DNA from: Argyresthia goedartella
Taxonomy: Eukaryota; Arthropoda; Insecta; Lepidoptera; Argyresthiidae
NCBI GenBank assembly: GCA_949825045.1
Contig: OX463810.1
Coordinates: 32,622,201 to 32,686,200, forward strand
Direction of reading: 5' to 3'
Length of the DNA: 64,000 nucleotides
The notes under the pieces were generated by a model. The model was not told where the DNA came from, ran no database searches, and saw only the letters and a program-made list of their open reading frames with translations. How positions within the stretch are numbered: the stretch's first letter is position 1; each line of letters begins with the position of its first letter. Positions 20,204-30,479 of the stretch are shown here, piece after piece. The position numbers and the translations under genes were made by a program.

Positions 20204-23096
20204 ATATCTTGATATCCTTTATCAAAATGTCCGCGGTATCAAAACGCGGTTGGAGTTTTGGCGGCAAAACCTGCTGGTGCTGGATCACCACCTCGTCGCC
20301 GCTACGGAGACGTTCCTAGACTCGTCGGTTGGAGATGCCGAGGTCACAGCGGGAGGCTGGAGCGTGCTGCGCCGGGACCGCGCTACCGCGTGCGGAGGCG
20401 TGCTGCTCGCCGCCCGCCCTGGCATCACACTGAGACGGCGCCGCGACCTTGAAACGCCGAACGGTGAAGATCTCTGGGCGACTGTGACTGTTGGGGTAGT
20501 GACGGTTACCGTTTGTGTAGTTTACATAGATCCCAGCAGGAAGAAAAACAAGAAGAAAATCACCCAGGCGGATAAGGACGCCGAGTATATGAACTGGTTT
20601 TCGAAGACAGAGGAAAATGTAGCCCAAGTGAACGGTACATTAATTATTCTAGGAGACCTCAATTTGAACAGTGCTTCAGTTGCAACACTTAACTATTATT
20701 GTTATTTTCTAAGTGTATGTGGTATGTATGAAACGAATGAAGTGAAGAATGATCATGGTGGCGTGCTTGATGTGGTGTTACTGCCGGAGAGTGTGCGTGA
20801 CGTAACTGTGCGCGCTTCCGTGTCAGGAAGCCTGGTGCCACGTACTGACGCCTACCACCCGCCTCTCGACGTCATTGTGCCCGTGTTGTATGCGCAGAGA
20901 GCTGGCCAACGATCTGGCCGCTTGGATCCCAGCAACATTGGACGTCGCAATGACTGGAACTTTGCCAAGGGCAATCACGCAGTCCTGTACGAACTCATGT
21001 GTAGCATATCTTGGGACAGTGTTCTCGAAGCTACTGATGTAGAGACGGCAGTCGGTCGCTTCTACGATTCCATTTACGAAGTCTTCAACAGCTGCATCCC
21101 GAAGAAGACCAGACCAACCCAGCCTACAAGGAGATACCCGGTGTGGTTCACTGGTGATATAATAAGGGACTTGGCCACGAAGGCCATACTCCACCGTAGA
21201 TGGAAAACGGGGAGGAGGCCGGCTAACTACGTCTCATTCAGTGAGTTAAGAGCCAACCTCAAGTGTCGCGTAGATACAGCCTACGCCAACCACATGAGTA
21301 GTATAGAAAGCAATATTAGACATAACCCGCGCGCATTTTGGAAATATGTAAGTGGCCTACGATCGAAGGGTGGTTTCGAACCTAGGGTCACGCATCGGGG
21401 CCGGGAACACGTTGGTGAGGAAGCAGCAGCCGCATTTGCAAACTACTTCTCAGACGTTTTCCTCCCTGATGAGCCAGCGCTCGATCCAGATCTGGTAAAC
21501 ATTTATGATGACTCGTGCACTGCTAATCACATACAAGTTTCACATATTTCCAGTAGGGACATAAAGGAAGGGCTTAAGCAGCTAAGGCCAAGGAGCTCAA
21601 TTGGACCGGACAACGTCCCTCCCTACTTTTTGAAGGCCTACAGCAATCAGCTGGTTTTACCTTTGGGTCGGATATTCAATCTTGTTCTTGAACAAGGTAA
21701 GTACCCCACCAGCTGGAAGCTTTCTCGAGTCAGTCCTTTCCCCAAGACAAGTGACACTGCCTCCGTTGATCAATATCGACCTATTGCGATCCTGAGTTCA
21801 TTGGCAAAACTGTTCGAGTCGATCATAAAAGACAATATCGGTTCGCAGATTGCGCCTTATCTGAGCGACTCGCAACACGGATTCAGGAGTCGCCGCTCAG
21901 TTAACACCAACTTGCTGACTTTAGTCGAGATTGTGTCGAAGTGCATGGACAAGGGATGTCAAGTGGACGTCGCCTATATGGACTTTCGTAAGGCGTTCGA
22001 CAGAGTCGATAATGACGTCCTAATGAAGAAGTTATGTGCCATTGGATTTGCCCCACGGCTGTTGGTTTTCTTCGCTGACTACCTCAAGAACCGCCAGCAA
22101 TATGTGCGACACGGCTGTTTTGAGTCCCAGCCGTACCATACACGGTCGGGCGTTAGCCAAGGGTCTATTCTCGGTCCGTTGTTATTTATCATTATGATAA
22201 ATGACCTGGAATTAGAGCTTAAACACGCCAATTGCCTTCTGTATGCGGACGATCTGAAACTGACACTTCCCGTGAGTTCAGAGGATGATTGTAGTTTGCT
22301 GCAGGAAGATCTAGACGCGGTTCATAGGTGGAGTGTGAACAATAAACTCCTCTTCAATACTGCCAAGTGCTATGTAATGTCCTTTACGCGCTCCTCTCAT
22401 CCTATAAGCGCGATATATACACTCGGCACTGAGTCTTTGACTCGAGTGTATTCGATGAGGGACCTCGGTGTTACGTCCGACCCTAAACTTACATTCCATG
22501 AGCACATGAGCACATTGGCCAAGGAATGCTTCAAAAGATTGGGGTTTGTAATACGGAATAGTAAGGGATTCCATAACCTGGGTGTGTTCCAGCTTCTCTA
22601 CATGGCCCTAGTGAGAACCAAACTTGAATCTAGCTCGGTGGTTTGGAATCCGCACGAAAGCTCCTACATATTTTTGCTCGAGAAGGTACACAAAGCTTTC
22701 CTACGATACCTGTATAAGCGGAAATTTGGATACTACCCTTATCTTTATCCATCCGCTTTTATATTGGGTATGCTTGGATACAACTCACTAGAGGTCAGAC
22801 GTAACACCGAGCAGCTTCTGACTGTGTGTCGATTGTTGCGAGGCGACAGTGACTGTGTCGCTCTTGTCGGTACGGTATGCGCGCTATACGTGCCCGACAG
22901 ATATCTCCGCGCGCGTAGGCACCAGCTGTTAGCGGGCGGCACGTACCGCACGGTGGCGCGCCAGCAGTCTCCACTGGTGAGGGCACGGGATAGCCTCAAT
23001 GCTCTGCTGGTTGCAGCACCACTGACTGATCTGTTTGGTGATGAGTGGAGGCAAATTGTGCGAGAATGTGGCAGGTTCTGTGAGATGAAGGAGTGA
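20076..23096 (+). CDS. LINE-D ORF2 endonuclease-reverse transcriptase, intact frame
   Basis: An uninterrupted frame of 1006 codons. The first 40 residues overlap ORF1 and are probably not the natural start; homology begins at about residue 43 (LDILYQNVRGIKTR). The endonuclease shows ATETFLDS, LIILGDLNLN and DAYHPPLD (the usual SDH position). The RT shows QYRPIAILSSLAKLFE, HGFRSRRSVNTNL, YMDFRKAFDRVDND, GVSQGSILGPLLF and LLYADDLKL, all catalytic residues present. The C-terminal region runs to SLNALLVAAPLTDLFGDEWRQI. The element would make its own nick and copy RNA at that site. A 3' region of about 275 b ends in an AAAT-type tail at 23391. It is the best-preserved LINE ORF2 here. ORF2 translation would need frameshifting or re-initiation. 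Confidence 0.88.
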   Translation: MTPASPWMCGLLTPVSRSGCPFIPTLSSTKTVKINHRPPHPNEYLDILYQNVRGIKTRLEFWRQNLLVLDHHLVAATETFLDSSVGDAEVTAGGWSVLRRDRATACGGVLLAARPGITLRRRRDLETPNGEDLWATVTVGVVTVTVCVVYIDPSRKKNKKKITQADKDAEYMNWFSKTEENVAQVNGTLIILGDLNLNSASVATLNYYCYFLSVCGMYETNEVKNDHGGVLDVVLLPESVRDVTVRASVSGSLVPRTDAYHPPLDVIVPVLYAQRAGQRSGRLDPSNIGRRNDWNFAKGNHAVLYELMCSISWDSVLEATDVETAVGRFYDSIYEVFNSCIPKKTRPTQPTRRYPVWFTGDIIRDLATKAILHRRWKTGRRPANYVSFSELRANLKCRVDTAYANHMSSIESNIRHNPRAFWKYVSGLRSKGGFEPRVTHRGREHVGEEAAAAFANYFSDVFLPDEPALDPDLVNIYDDSCTANHIQVSHISSRDIKEGLKQLRPRSSIGPDNVPPYFLKAYSNQLVLPLGRIFNLVLEQGKYPTSWKLSRVSPFPKTSDTASVDQYRPIAILSSLAKLFESIIKDNIGSQIAPYLSDSQHGFRSRRSVNTNLLTLVEIVSKCMDKGCQVDVAYMDFRKAFDRVDNDVLMKKLCAIGFAPRLLVFFADYLKNRQQYVRHGCFESQPYHTRSGVSQGSILGPLLFIIMINDLELELKHANCLLYADDLKLTLPVSSEDDCSLLQEDLDAVHRWSVNNKLLFNTAKCYVMSFTRSSHPISAIYTLGTESLTRVYSMRDLGVTSDPKLTFHEHMSTLAKECFKRLGFVIRNSKGFHNLGVFQLLYMALVRTKLESSSVVWNPHESSYIFLLEKVHKAFLRYLYKRKFGYYPYLYPSAFILGMLGYNSLEVRRNTEQLLTVCRLLRGDSDCVALVGTVCALYVPDRYLRARRHQLLAGGTYRTVARQQSPLVRARDSLNALLVAAPLTDLFGDEWRQIVRECGRFCEMKE

Positions 23097-23370
23097 AAGT
23101 GTTGTCTTAGAAATATTATTATTATTTTTTGCATTGACATTTTATTTCAGTACCCTTGACATACCTAATAATGTTTAATACTATTTGAATTTGACCCAGA
23201 TTTAATGTTTAATGTGATTTGATATGTAGTATTTTCTACGAATTTGTACCCTTTGTTCCCTACCTATGAAATCGACTTACCTAAATTGATACTGACATTG
23301 TATAACTATTTGACTTTGTACAGCGCATTGGGTGTATACCTGTAATGTTGTATATCGTAATTGTATATTA

Positions 23371-23391
23371 AATAAATAAATAAATAAATTA
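23371..23391 (+). repeat. LINE-D 3' tail
   Basis: A short AAAT repeat marks the 3' end of LINE-D. From here to about 24180 I see no gene. Confidence 0.7.
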
Positions 23392-24190
23392 TTATTTCCG
23401 AAAATAATTTTCGAATAAACTACATATGTCGATTAAACAACAATATTATGATGTCAACTGATAGATACTAACAATACAAGGATCTTTTGTACGGAATATT
23501 TTTTCCTCAGGTCGATATTTAACCCACAATGATTTTTGAAACATAAATTACGAGAGACACGTCCGTGCCGAGTGCCGGAGCGTGCTGGTGTGCCGGCGCG
23601 GTAACATGCTCTATAGCCTCTACCTACCTAAACCTAACGTAACTATCATCCTAACAAAATACGTAACTTAACTACTGATGGGGAAAACTGTGGAGCAATT
23701 AAACATAAAATTATATAAAACCATTACGTTTTAATTCAATAGGCGAAAAACAAGTTAAGTGACACCGTCAGTCAATAATAGATAAAACCTTCTACAAAGT
23801 ATTTAACCATGAGGTAGCATCACAGCTTCCGATCCAAATCAATAAAAAGCAAACAAATATACAATTTACAAACAAAAACCTACTAAAAACCCTAAAAATA
23901 CTACTACCTACTACTACCTACAAAATATCCAAAGCAAGACGAAAAAAACATAACGAAAATTGGGAGCGCATACGAAAACTGAAGTTTAAGTTCGAAAATA
24001 TTTTCGAATTGGATATGCTTACATCAACTTTTTCCGACATCGCAGAGCTTTGCGGGATATGTCAATATTTCTTCTATTATATTAAACTCGTCTGCAAAAT
24101 TCTTTCACGTCTTCTTTTTCTTTGATTTCCGAAATCTCTGAACCAACATCATGCTTCTCCGGTATGTCTTTATTACAGATTGTTTTGTCA

Positions 24191-24843
24191 TTACTTGGAC
24201 CTGGTTTTGAATCCGAATTTGTATAATCTATCTATTTTTTTTTGGGATTTGTGATTTTTCCAACAATCTTCCCTTTTAATGACGTTGTGATTGTTTTCTT
24301 TTTTGGCTCTTTTATTCTCTTTTTCTTCTACGGAATTTGGTCTTTTCTTTTTTGGCTTCACTGGTTCTGTATTATTATCTTCTTGCTCTTCAGCACTAAC
24401 GCTTCTTCCTGCCACCATCTCTATGTTTTTCTTATTTTTAGGTTCTCTTACTTGCTTCGTTCCATAGCGCATTTCTTTTTAGAGTTTTAGAAATTTTTCA
24501 TTGATAGCTGTCTTTTTTGCCGCTTCATCGTCATCGTCTTGCAGAGGAAGCCTTTCCAAAACTTGATTAATATCTAATGGAACAACTCCACATTTCCTGA
24601 ACCCGCCTTTTATATTTTTTTCGGCATTAAGTCTCAGCTCATCAATTAGCATTTTCAACAGCAATGGAATGCATCCCTTTGGGACGCATGATTGTGTTCT
24701 CCCATCGTCGCTTTTCTTCCACTTGTCCAATAAGAGACGCCACATTCGCTTCATGGGTCTAAACACTGCCACGTCTAAAGGCTGGGTAAGGTGCGTCTTT
24801 GCTGGCAGAAAAATGAACTGGATGTCCTTTTCCTTGCATAGCT
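24191..24843 (-). pseudogene. Pogo-like transposase, 3' half
   Basis: Read right to left from 24843: KLCKEKDIQFIFLP, THLTQPLDVAVFRPMKRMWR, KWKKSDD, LLKMLIDEL, NIKGGFRKCGVVPLD. This is the C-terminal part of the DDE_1 (pogo/Tigger/jerky) catalytic domain, with its last catalytic Asp in QPLDVAVF. A stop near 24480 precedes a Lys-rich tail (MRYGTKQVRE, VAGRSVSAEEQ) that belongs to the same protein. It is the continuation of the half at 26621-27435; the two are split by a 1773-bp insertion. Confidence 0.8.
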
Positions 24844-25318
24844 TGTAGTGTTATGTTATACTACTTACGTGCTGTTTTCTTGAATGTCTTAAAAATTCCA
24901 AGGCTGCAGCTGCTTTCGAGAAACTTAAAGAAGCTTTGGTAACTGCTCCTGTACTTACATGCTATTCTGGTCTCCTATCCCTTAGCTCCAGCTTCACCAT
25001 CAGTCTTTTTAGTTTGTCCTTCAGGGTACCTTGCTCTATTACGCTGGATACTTGGTGAGCTGTGCGGCTTATTATTGGTCATCACTTTTATTTCCATAGG
25101 ATCCTGTAACGTTTTAAACCATAAGAACACATTAATAAATCATGTTCGCTCTGCATGTTCATGTTATCAGCACTTCTAAATCGATAGGGAAGGGGCTTAC
25201 CTTTGGTGACCTTGTTTTTGGCTTTCTCCGAAACTCTACAATCTCGGGCTTCGTGCGCGCTGGTGCGCTACTTTTTTTCCTTTCGTTGTTTTGTAATTTA
25301 CTGCATGGTTTTCGTTTC

Positions 25319-26257
25319 GTCGTTGTAGGAACGGTAGCGGCGTTCATGTAGCTACGGCTCGCTGGATCCCGTTGTAGAATGGAGTAGGAGACCAATGAAG
25401 CAGTGGCTCGCAGAATCCCTTAGTTTGAAGGATGGTTATTTGAAGATTTGAAGGAGTTTGAAGGTTTCGCAGGATCCCTTTGTAGATGAAGTATTTGAAG
25501 ATTTGAAGGAGTTTGAAGGCTTCGCAGGATCCCGTTGTAGATGGAGTATTTGAAGGTTTGAAGGAGTTTGAAGGCTTCGCAGGATCCCGTTGTAGATGGA
25601 GAATTTGGAGATTTGAAGGAGTTTGAAGGCTTCGCAGAATCCCGGGGTTGAGCGACCCCGGGATAAGGCCTTTACTGGTACTTCCAGTTCAGAAGCTGAC
25701 GTGAGACTGTCTAGAATTTCAGAAATGTTCCGCTTTTATACCCTATTTGGAGAGTTCTAAAAATTATTTAAATCAAACGTAATTTTTGTGAGTGGCCAAG
25801 AGAGAAAGAGTATTTTTGTAAAAGTATTAAAGCAAACATATCAGACCGCTAACTAGTTTGAATGGGCATCCATGACAACCAGATAAACAAAGGCATCAAC
25901 AGATGTCAAAGTTTCATTTCAGGCTCGTCCCCGGGATCCTGCGAAGCCTTCAAACTCCTTCAAATCTCCAAATTCTCCATCTACAACGGGATCCTGCGAA
26001 GCCTTCAAACTCCTTCAAACCTTCAAATACTCCATCTACAACGGGATCCTGCGAAGCCTTCAAACTCCTTCAAATCTTCAAATACTTCATCTACAAAGGG
26101 ATCCTGCGAAGCCTTCAAACTCCTTCAAATCTTCAAATAACCATCCTTCAAACTAAGGGATTCTGCGAGCCACTGCTTCATTGGTCTCCTACTCCATTCT
26201 ACAACGGGATCCAGCGAGCCGTAGCTACATGAACGCCGCTACCGTTCCTACAACGAC
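25319..26257. repeat. Inverted repeat with 335-bp arms made of 55-bp units
   Basis: The arms (25319-25653 and 25923-26257) are complementary almost throughout and enclose a 269-base spacer. Each arm holds about four tandem 55-bp units containing GGATCC; in the right arm the units begin at 25933, 25988, 26043 and 26098. No translation makes sense. A transcript would form a very long hairpin. Confidence 0.88.
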
Positions 26258-26470
26258 AATTTGAACAACATCTACAAAAACAACTACACCTGCATCCTGG
26301 TTACTAACCCCACCGGTCTTCTACTCTTCATATCCTCCGTTTCCTTTTTATACTTAATTTGTCTTTTATAAAACTTGTTCTCATTTCATCCATCCTCATC
26401 TTCGCATCATCTTTTTATAGACTTTAACCAATAAACTGACACTTTAAATGTTATCCTGGTTGTTGTTTTC

Positions 26471-26600
26471 TGTTAGGTTCTGTTAGGTTCTGTTAGGTTC
26501 TGTTAGGTTCTGTTAGGTTCTGTTAGGTTCTGTTAGGTTCTGTTAGGTTCTGTTAGGTTCTGTTAGGTTCTGTTAGGTTCTGTTAGGTTCTGTTAGGTTC
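26471..26600 (+). repeat. 10-bp minisatellite, 13 identical copies
   Basis: TGTTAGGTTC is repeated 13 times without variation. The unit contains TTAGG, the usual insect telomere motif, but the period is 10, so it is not telomeric repeat itself. Confidence 0.97.
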
Positions 26601-26620
26601 TTGTCCTCACGCGACAAGCT

Positions 26621-27435
26621 TTATCACGTCAATTGACAGATGCGAAGACAAATTGGCGCCTATCAAAATGTCTTCCCATCTTTTTGTTCCAGGTAGATGT
26701 TCCACCCAATCTTCAAAGATCTCACCGTCAAACCACCGTGACGACGATCTATTGTATCGGACCTAGTGCAGCCCCCTTTTCGTCCAGGAGTCGTAAAGGT
26801 GGACAACCTTGTACACAACTTAAGGCGGTAAATATTCGCCTTTTGAATGATTTACTACCCATTCCGGGTATTTACACCCTCACCTCACGATTACCTTTTT
26901 ACGTCCGGGATCGTCCGTCAGATTTGTCTCGTCGTAATTAATAGTATTTTGGGGTGGACATTCTCCAAAGTCTTTTCCAATTCTCTAAAATATTGTTTTA
27001 TTACGTCTGGAGACACTGCCGCTCTAGAACTCTTGATATTCTGGCATATTCTTAGAGAAACTATATGGGCATTTCTCTTCAAAAACCCAATAGCATAGTC
27101 TATACCAGGGAAGTTGTTTTTGAACGCAGGGTGCTTAATATTTCTTGAATCTAGATATAGTTTTATTATATACCTAAGGTCTGTTGTATCTAACGGGAAA
27201 CCCCAGTCGCCGCAGATATTTAAATTTTCCTTCTTCTTTAGTAAGTGTGGGTGGCCTACCGTGTGGTTTCATGTTTCTGTTTTTACGGCGGCGTAGCACT
27301 GATTTTGATATGTTGTACTTTTTAGCTATAGCACTTAAGCTAGCATTTGTTGTTGCTATCTCTTTGAGGGCTAGTTTCATTATTTCATCGTCATATTTTT
27401 TTGTAACGTCCAGATGGTAAATACTTGCGCGGCAT
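26621..27435 (-). pseudogene. Pogo-like transposase, 5' half
   Basis: ATG at 27435-27433 follows a plausible splice acceptor. The start MPRKYLPSGRYKK is separated by a one-base slip in an A run from IMKLALKEI...SKSVLRRRKNRNMK, a Psq-type helix-turn-helix, then GRPPTLTKEE and LGFPVR. Further on are NYDETNLTDDPG (first catalytic Asp), YPEWVVNHSK and ILIGANLSSHLS, where the family normally has GDN, so the second catalytic Asp has become Ala. Several stops are present. It belongs with the half at 24191-24843. Confidence 0.8.
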
Positions 27436-28260
27436 TCTGAAAAATATTAAAACATTTTTGACAAAGAAACAAAAAAACAGAAATAAAAGCAATAAATTTA
27501 GCATTAAAAAACCCCCGAAATTTATCGATTCCCCAGGTTTTGTCTCCAGCTGTTTGAGCTCCATCATCTGGCCAGCTTAATGGTACCTTCTCCGAGAAAT
27601 CTACTTTCAAATAAAAAATGTATTCAAATCGGTCCATCTGTTTACGCATCTGGTCAAGAGATAGACACGCACGCACACTCACACTTATCTCTGACTGGTA
27701 GCGTCGTTCACCCCACCCCGTACCACGAAACGCAGTACTACGCGGAAACGACACAGAAGTGCATGTAGGGCGATATGTATCGTTTTCTTTCGACGCTAAC
27801 ATAATACTTTGTCATCGTCCGTTTTTTCGCCTGCCCTAGAAACAGAGTATAGCTCTTTGAATCTACGATCGGCTATGCCCGCCCTACAATGGATTTAATA
27901 CATATTAGAGATTTTTGAATAAAAAAATTGTTCTTCAATATTTAGTGTTTTTTTCTCTTACCACACGAAAACATATACTCCACACAATAAAAAAAGTAAA
28001 TGAATACAACCCCAAAGGTTGGCAAGATATCTAATGGGAGTGGCCCCATTCATGGGAGATATGCTACTCGATGCTAGATGTCGCTGATTCAAGAACGAAC
28101 GCGGGAGAGTTCGATTCGAAGGCCATTACTAGACTAGCCATCAGAAAAAAGAAAAAGTCATTTAAAACTTTAGGTTATGTTTTGTAATTCAAAATAATCC
28201 TAATATTGTTATATTATTTTGCTGATGATCTAATAAAGCAAATCGCCGCTATCAGTTATA
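27436..28260. other. No gene seen; promoter side of mRpS11 at right end
   Basis: No supported coding frame. The last 100-150 bases before 28261 should hold the mRpS11 5' leader and promoter, but I see no clear TATA box or initiator. Confidence 0.4.
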
Positions 28261-28436
28261 ATGCTGAGTGCCATTAGGAACACTCTTCGAGCTCCCATGT
28301 GCAATGCCCTCCGCTTATTCCAAACATCGGCGCCTCACTCCAGCGATGACAAGAAGTGGAATGTGAAACGCATCCCCGCTGATGATGAGGGAGTCCAGGG
28401 CGAGAAGATCATTGACCTTGACTCGCAGATTAAACA
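28261..28436 (+). CDS. mRpS11: mRpS11 exon 1 (mitochondrial ribosomal protein uS11m)
   Basis: The coding part is 176 b, starting at ATG 28261. The first 25 residues (LSAIRNTLRAPMCNALRLFQTSA) are Arg/Leu/Ser-rich without acidic residues, as in a mitochondrial targeting peptide. The next 34 residues are the variable N-terminal arm. It ends after the second base of a Gln codon at a GTAAGT donor (28437), and the 82-b intron to 28518 ends in TTTTGCAG. The full product has 193 residues, the usual size for uS11m, which sits in the platform of the mitochondrial small subunit next to the 3' region of the 12S rRNA. Confidence 0.9.
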
Positions 28437-28518
28437 GTAAGTACTGCTTAATCTATTGCATACCATGCACTAATTTCTTTAGAATAAACCTGAACTCTAT
28501 TTTTGATTACTTTTGCAG

Positions 28519-28750
28519 GAAGCAGAACCTCTTTCCTACTCTAGAATCTGACGACATGCTCTTTAACGGAGTTCCATACAAGCAGCTCCCCGTCTGCAAT
28601 GTCCGAGTAAGCAGCAACAACACTATCGTCAGCCTGTCAGACCACATTGGAACCATTAAAATAATCCGGTCTTGTGGAATGGATGGCTTTAAGAATACCA
28701 AGAAGGGGACCAACATTGCTGCACAGACTACTGCGCTTGCGTTAGGCACA
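28519..28750 (+). CDS. mRpS11: mRpS11 exon 2
   Basis: 232 coding bases restoring the split codon and ending in phase 0 before GTAAGT (28751). It encodes the first half of the uS11 fold: VRVSSNNTIVSLSDHIGTIKIIRSCGMDGFKNTKKGT, then NIAAQTTALALGT. The NNT...D..G motif and the KKGT/AAQ segment are characteristic of the family. The intron that follows is 10,676 b long and holds a SINE, LINE-C and a solo LTR. Confidence 0.95.
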
Positions 28751-29912
28751 GTAAGTTATACACTATTACCAACAGAAATATGTCTGAGGTATATAATTGG
28801 ACTTAAGCTACCCTCTCGAATAAGAACTCCTTCCATATGAACACTAACAGATTATATAAAACTCTGCTAACTCGCACAGGCACACCTCCCATACAACCAC
28901 CCTTGCCTTAAGCCGCCGCACAATATTAGAAATGACCGATCTAATTGGACATAACTAGCAAAATTCGTCATTAAAACTAGCATGTTTCAGACTATTTTGG
29001 CATTCTCCATTAGACAACTAAATAAGATTCAAAAGAGGGTAGTTTTATATTCAACCAATTAAAAGTTGTAAGTGGTTGAAGTTGTCATAAAAATTAGTGG
29101 TGATAATCACAGTCATTGTTGCTTTTCTATGTGATTTATTATTGGTAATTTTCTAAGTTTGTTTCCTACTTGTGAGTTCCTGCTCAATATGACCTCAACC
29201 TCAGGTGTGTAACTATAAGAATTACCTATAGAAACTTAGATTGAGTGAGTATTTTGCCAATACCAGCATCTCTAAATGACATCAATTTTAAAGGTTAAAA
29301 TTTATGATATAATGTCATTCATAGACCCTTACTTTGCAGTGAAGGGTAGTCAAGGTCTACAAGATATCTTATTTGGTAGCGAGTTTATAGTACTTTTGAA
29401 TAATACTAGTCATTAAGTGCAATTTTTTGCGATTTTTTTTTATTATTTTTTATTTGTAGGGATCCACCACAGACCAGATATCGAGATAGACAGCGAAAGT
29501 CTACCTACTTCGCGTGTTTTTAATAGGCGGATTCCGCTCATCCCGGCTCAGTCACTCTCTGGCTGTTCGAATGTAAGCCCTGTACTAATAAACATAAAAA
29601 TGCCTAACTGTGCCTGGATGCTGGAAATGTGTGTGGATATCTCTTTCGTAGCCCTCAATGAACAGTGAAGCAAACTATACTTTCGTTAACCTTACAGTTG
29701 CATGGTACAGTTGATTTGCTCATTTTTCTTTCGATTTAATCTGATAGTGTTCTACAATGCGACGATTCTTGCAAAATCGCTGGACGATTCGATTTTGTTG
29801 ACGGAAGAATGATAATTCTGAGTTGCATTTTCATTGCAATCTATATTTTAGTAGTAGAATAATGTATAAGTGAGATTGTTATGTATTCATTTTATGTTAA
29901 TATATAAAAGAA
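28751..29912 (+). other. Start of mRpS11 intron 2, no element recognised
   Basis: AT-rich intronic sequence with scattered short open frames but no recognisable coding block or repeat. Confidence 0.5.
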
Positions 29913-29947
29913 GACTGAGTGACTGACTGACTGACTGACTGACTGAC
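29913..29947 (+). repeat. (GACT)n microsatellite
   Basis: About seven to eight units of GACT with one variant. It is followed by GCACAGCCCAACCCGCTGGATGGAT, a motif often found beside this microsatellite in moth repeats. Confidence 0.85.
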
Positions 29948-30479
29948 ATATCAAAGCACAGCCCAACCCGCTGGATGGATTCTCGTGATTAAATTAGTTT
30001 AATCATGACTTAAAATTTAAGCTTTTTTCGTGTAACTCAGCATTATATAGAAAGTCGATTAGTAATTCATTCCTCTGTCGATACAACATCGATTCACTTC
30101 GAGAGAGGAATGAGTAGAAGACAGAGGAATGATTTAAAAAAAGATAAGAAGGTAGGTAGAACAAGACTGAACAAGTAAGTAGGTAATACTGTAGTAAAAC
30201 TGAGTGTATTTTGATACCCAGGGGAGAATAGAGATAGCTCCCAATCTCTCTTCTCTAATACTTTACGAAGTAGCGGGCCTAAGAGTTATTTCTATTGTGA
30301 TATCGTTTGTAAACAAATAAAATAATGGTTAGAGCTATCTTATTTCCTACGGATTTCTGCCCTTCTGTGTACCTATACAGGAAATCCGTCTTATGAAAAA
30401 ATCATCATCTTAATCATCGTTAGCCTGTCAGAGAACTCTGTTGAGTCTACGGTTCCTATCGGTATCCGTTGATTTATAT

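Larger units (their letters stand above)
24844..26616 (+). mobile_element. 1.77-kb insertion with TGT...ACA ends and AGCT target duplication
   Basis: It starts TGTAGTG and ends CGCGACA, and is flanked on both sides by AGCT (24840-24843 and 26617-26620). Removing it rejoins the pogo reading frame. The ends and the 4-base duplication fit an LTR-retroelement-like insertion, and an AATAAA lies at about 26430. Inside are a short Gypsy-like RNase H fragment (24905-24960, AFEKLKEALVTAPVL), a 335-bp-arm inverted repeat and a 10-bp minisatellite. I did not find paired LTRs, so it may be one large solo LTR or a non-autonomous composite. Confidence 0.65.

Noticed and set aside
26471..26600. Telomeric array
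   Set aside because: The unit is 10 b (TGTTAGGTTC), not TTAGG, and lies inside an internal insertion flanked by unique DNA.
29417..29668. Extra mRpS11 exon
   Set aside because: The uS11m protein is complete without it, and the frame has no similarity to the family.
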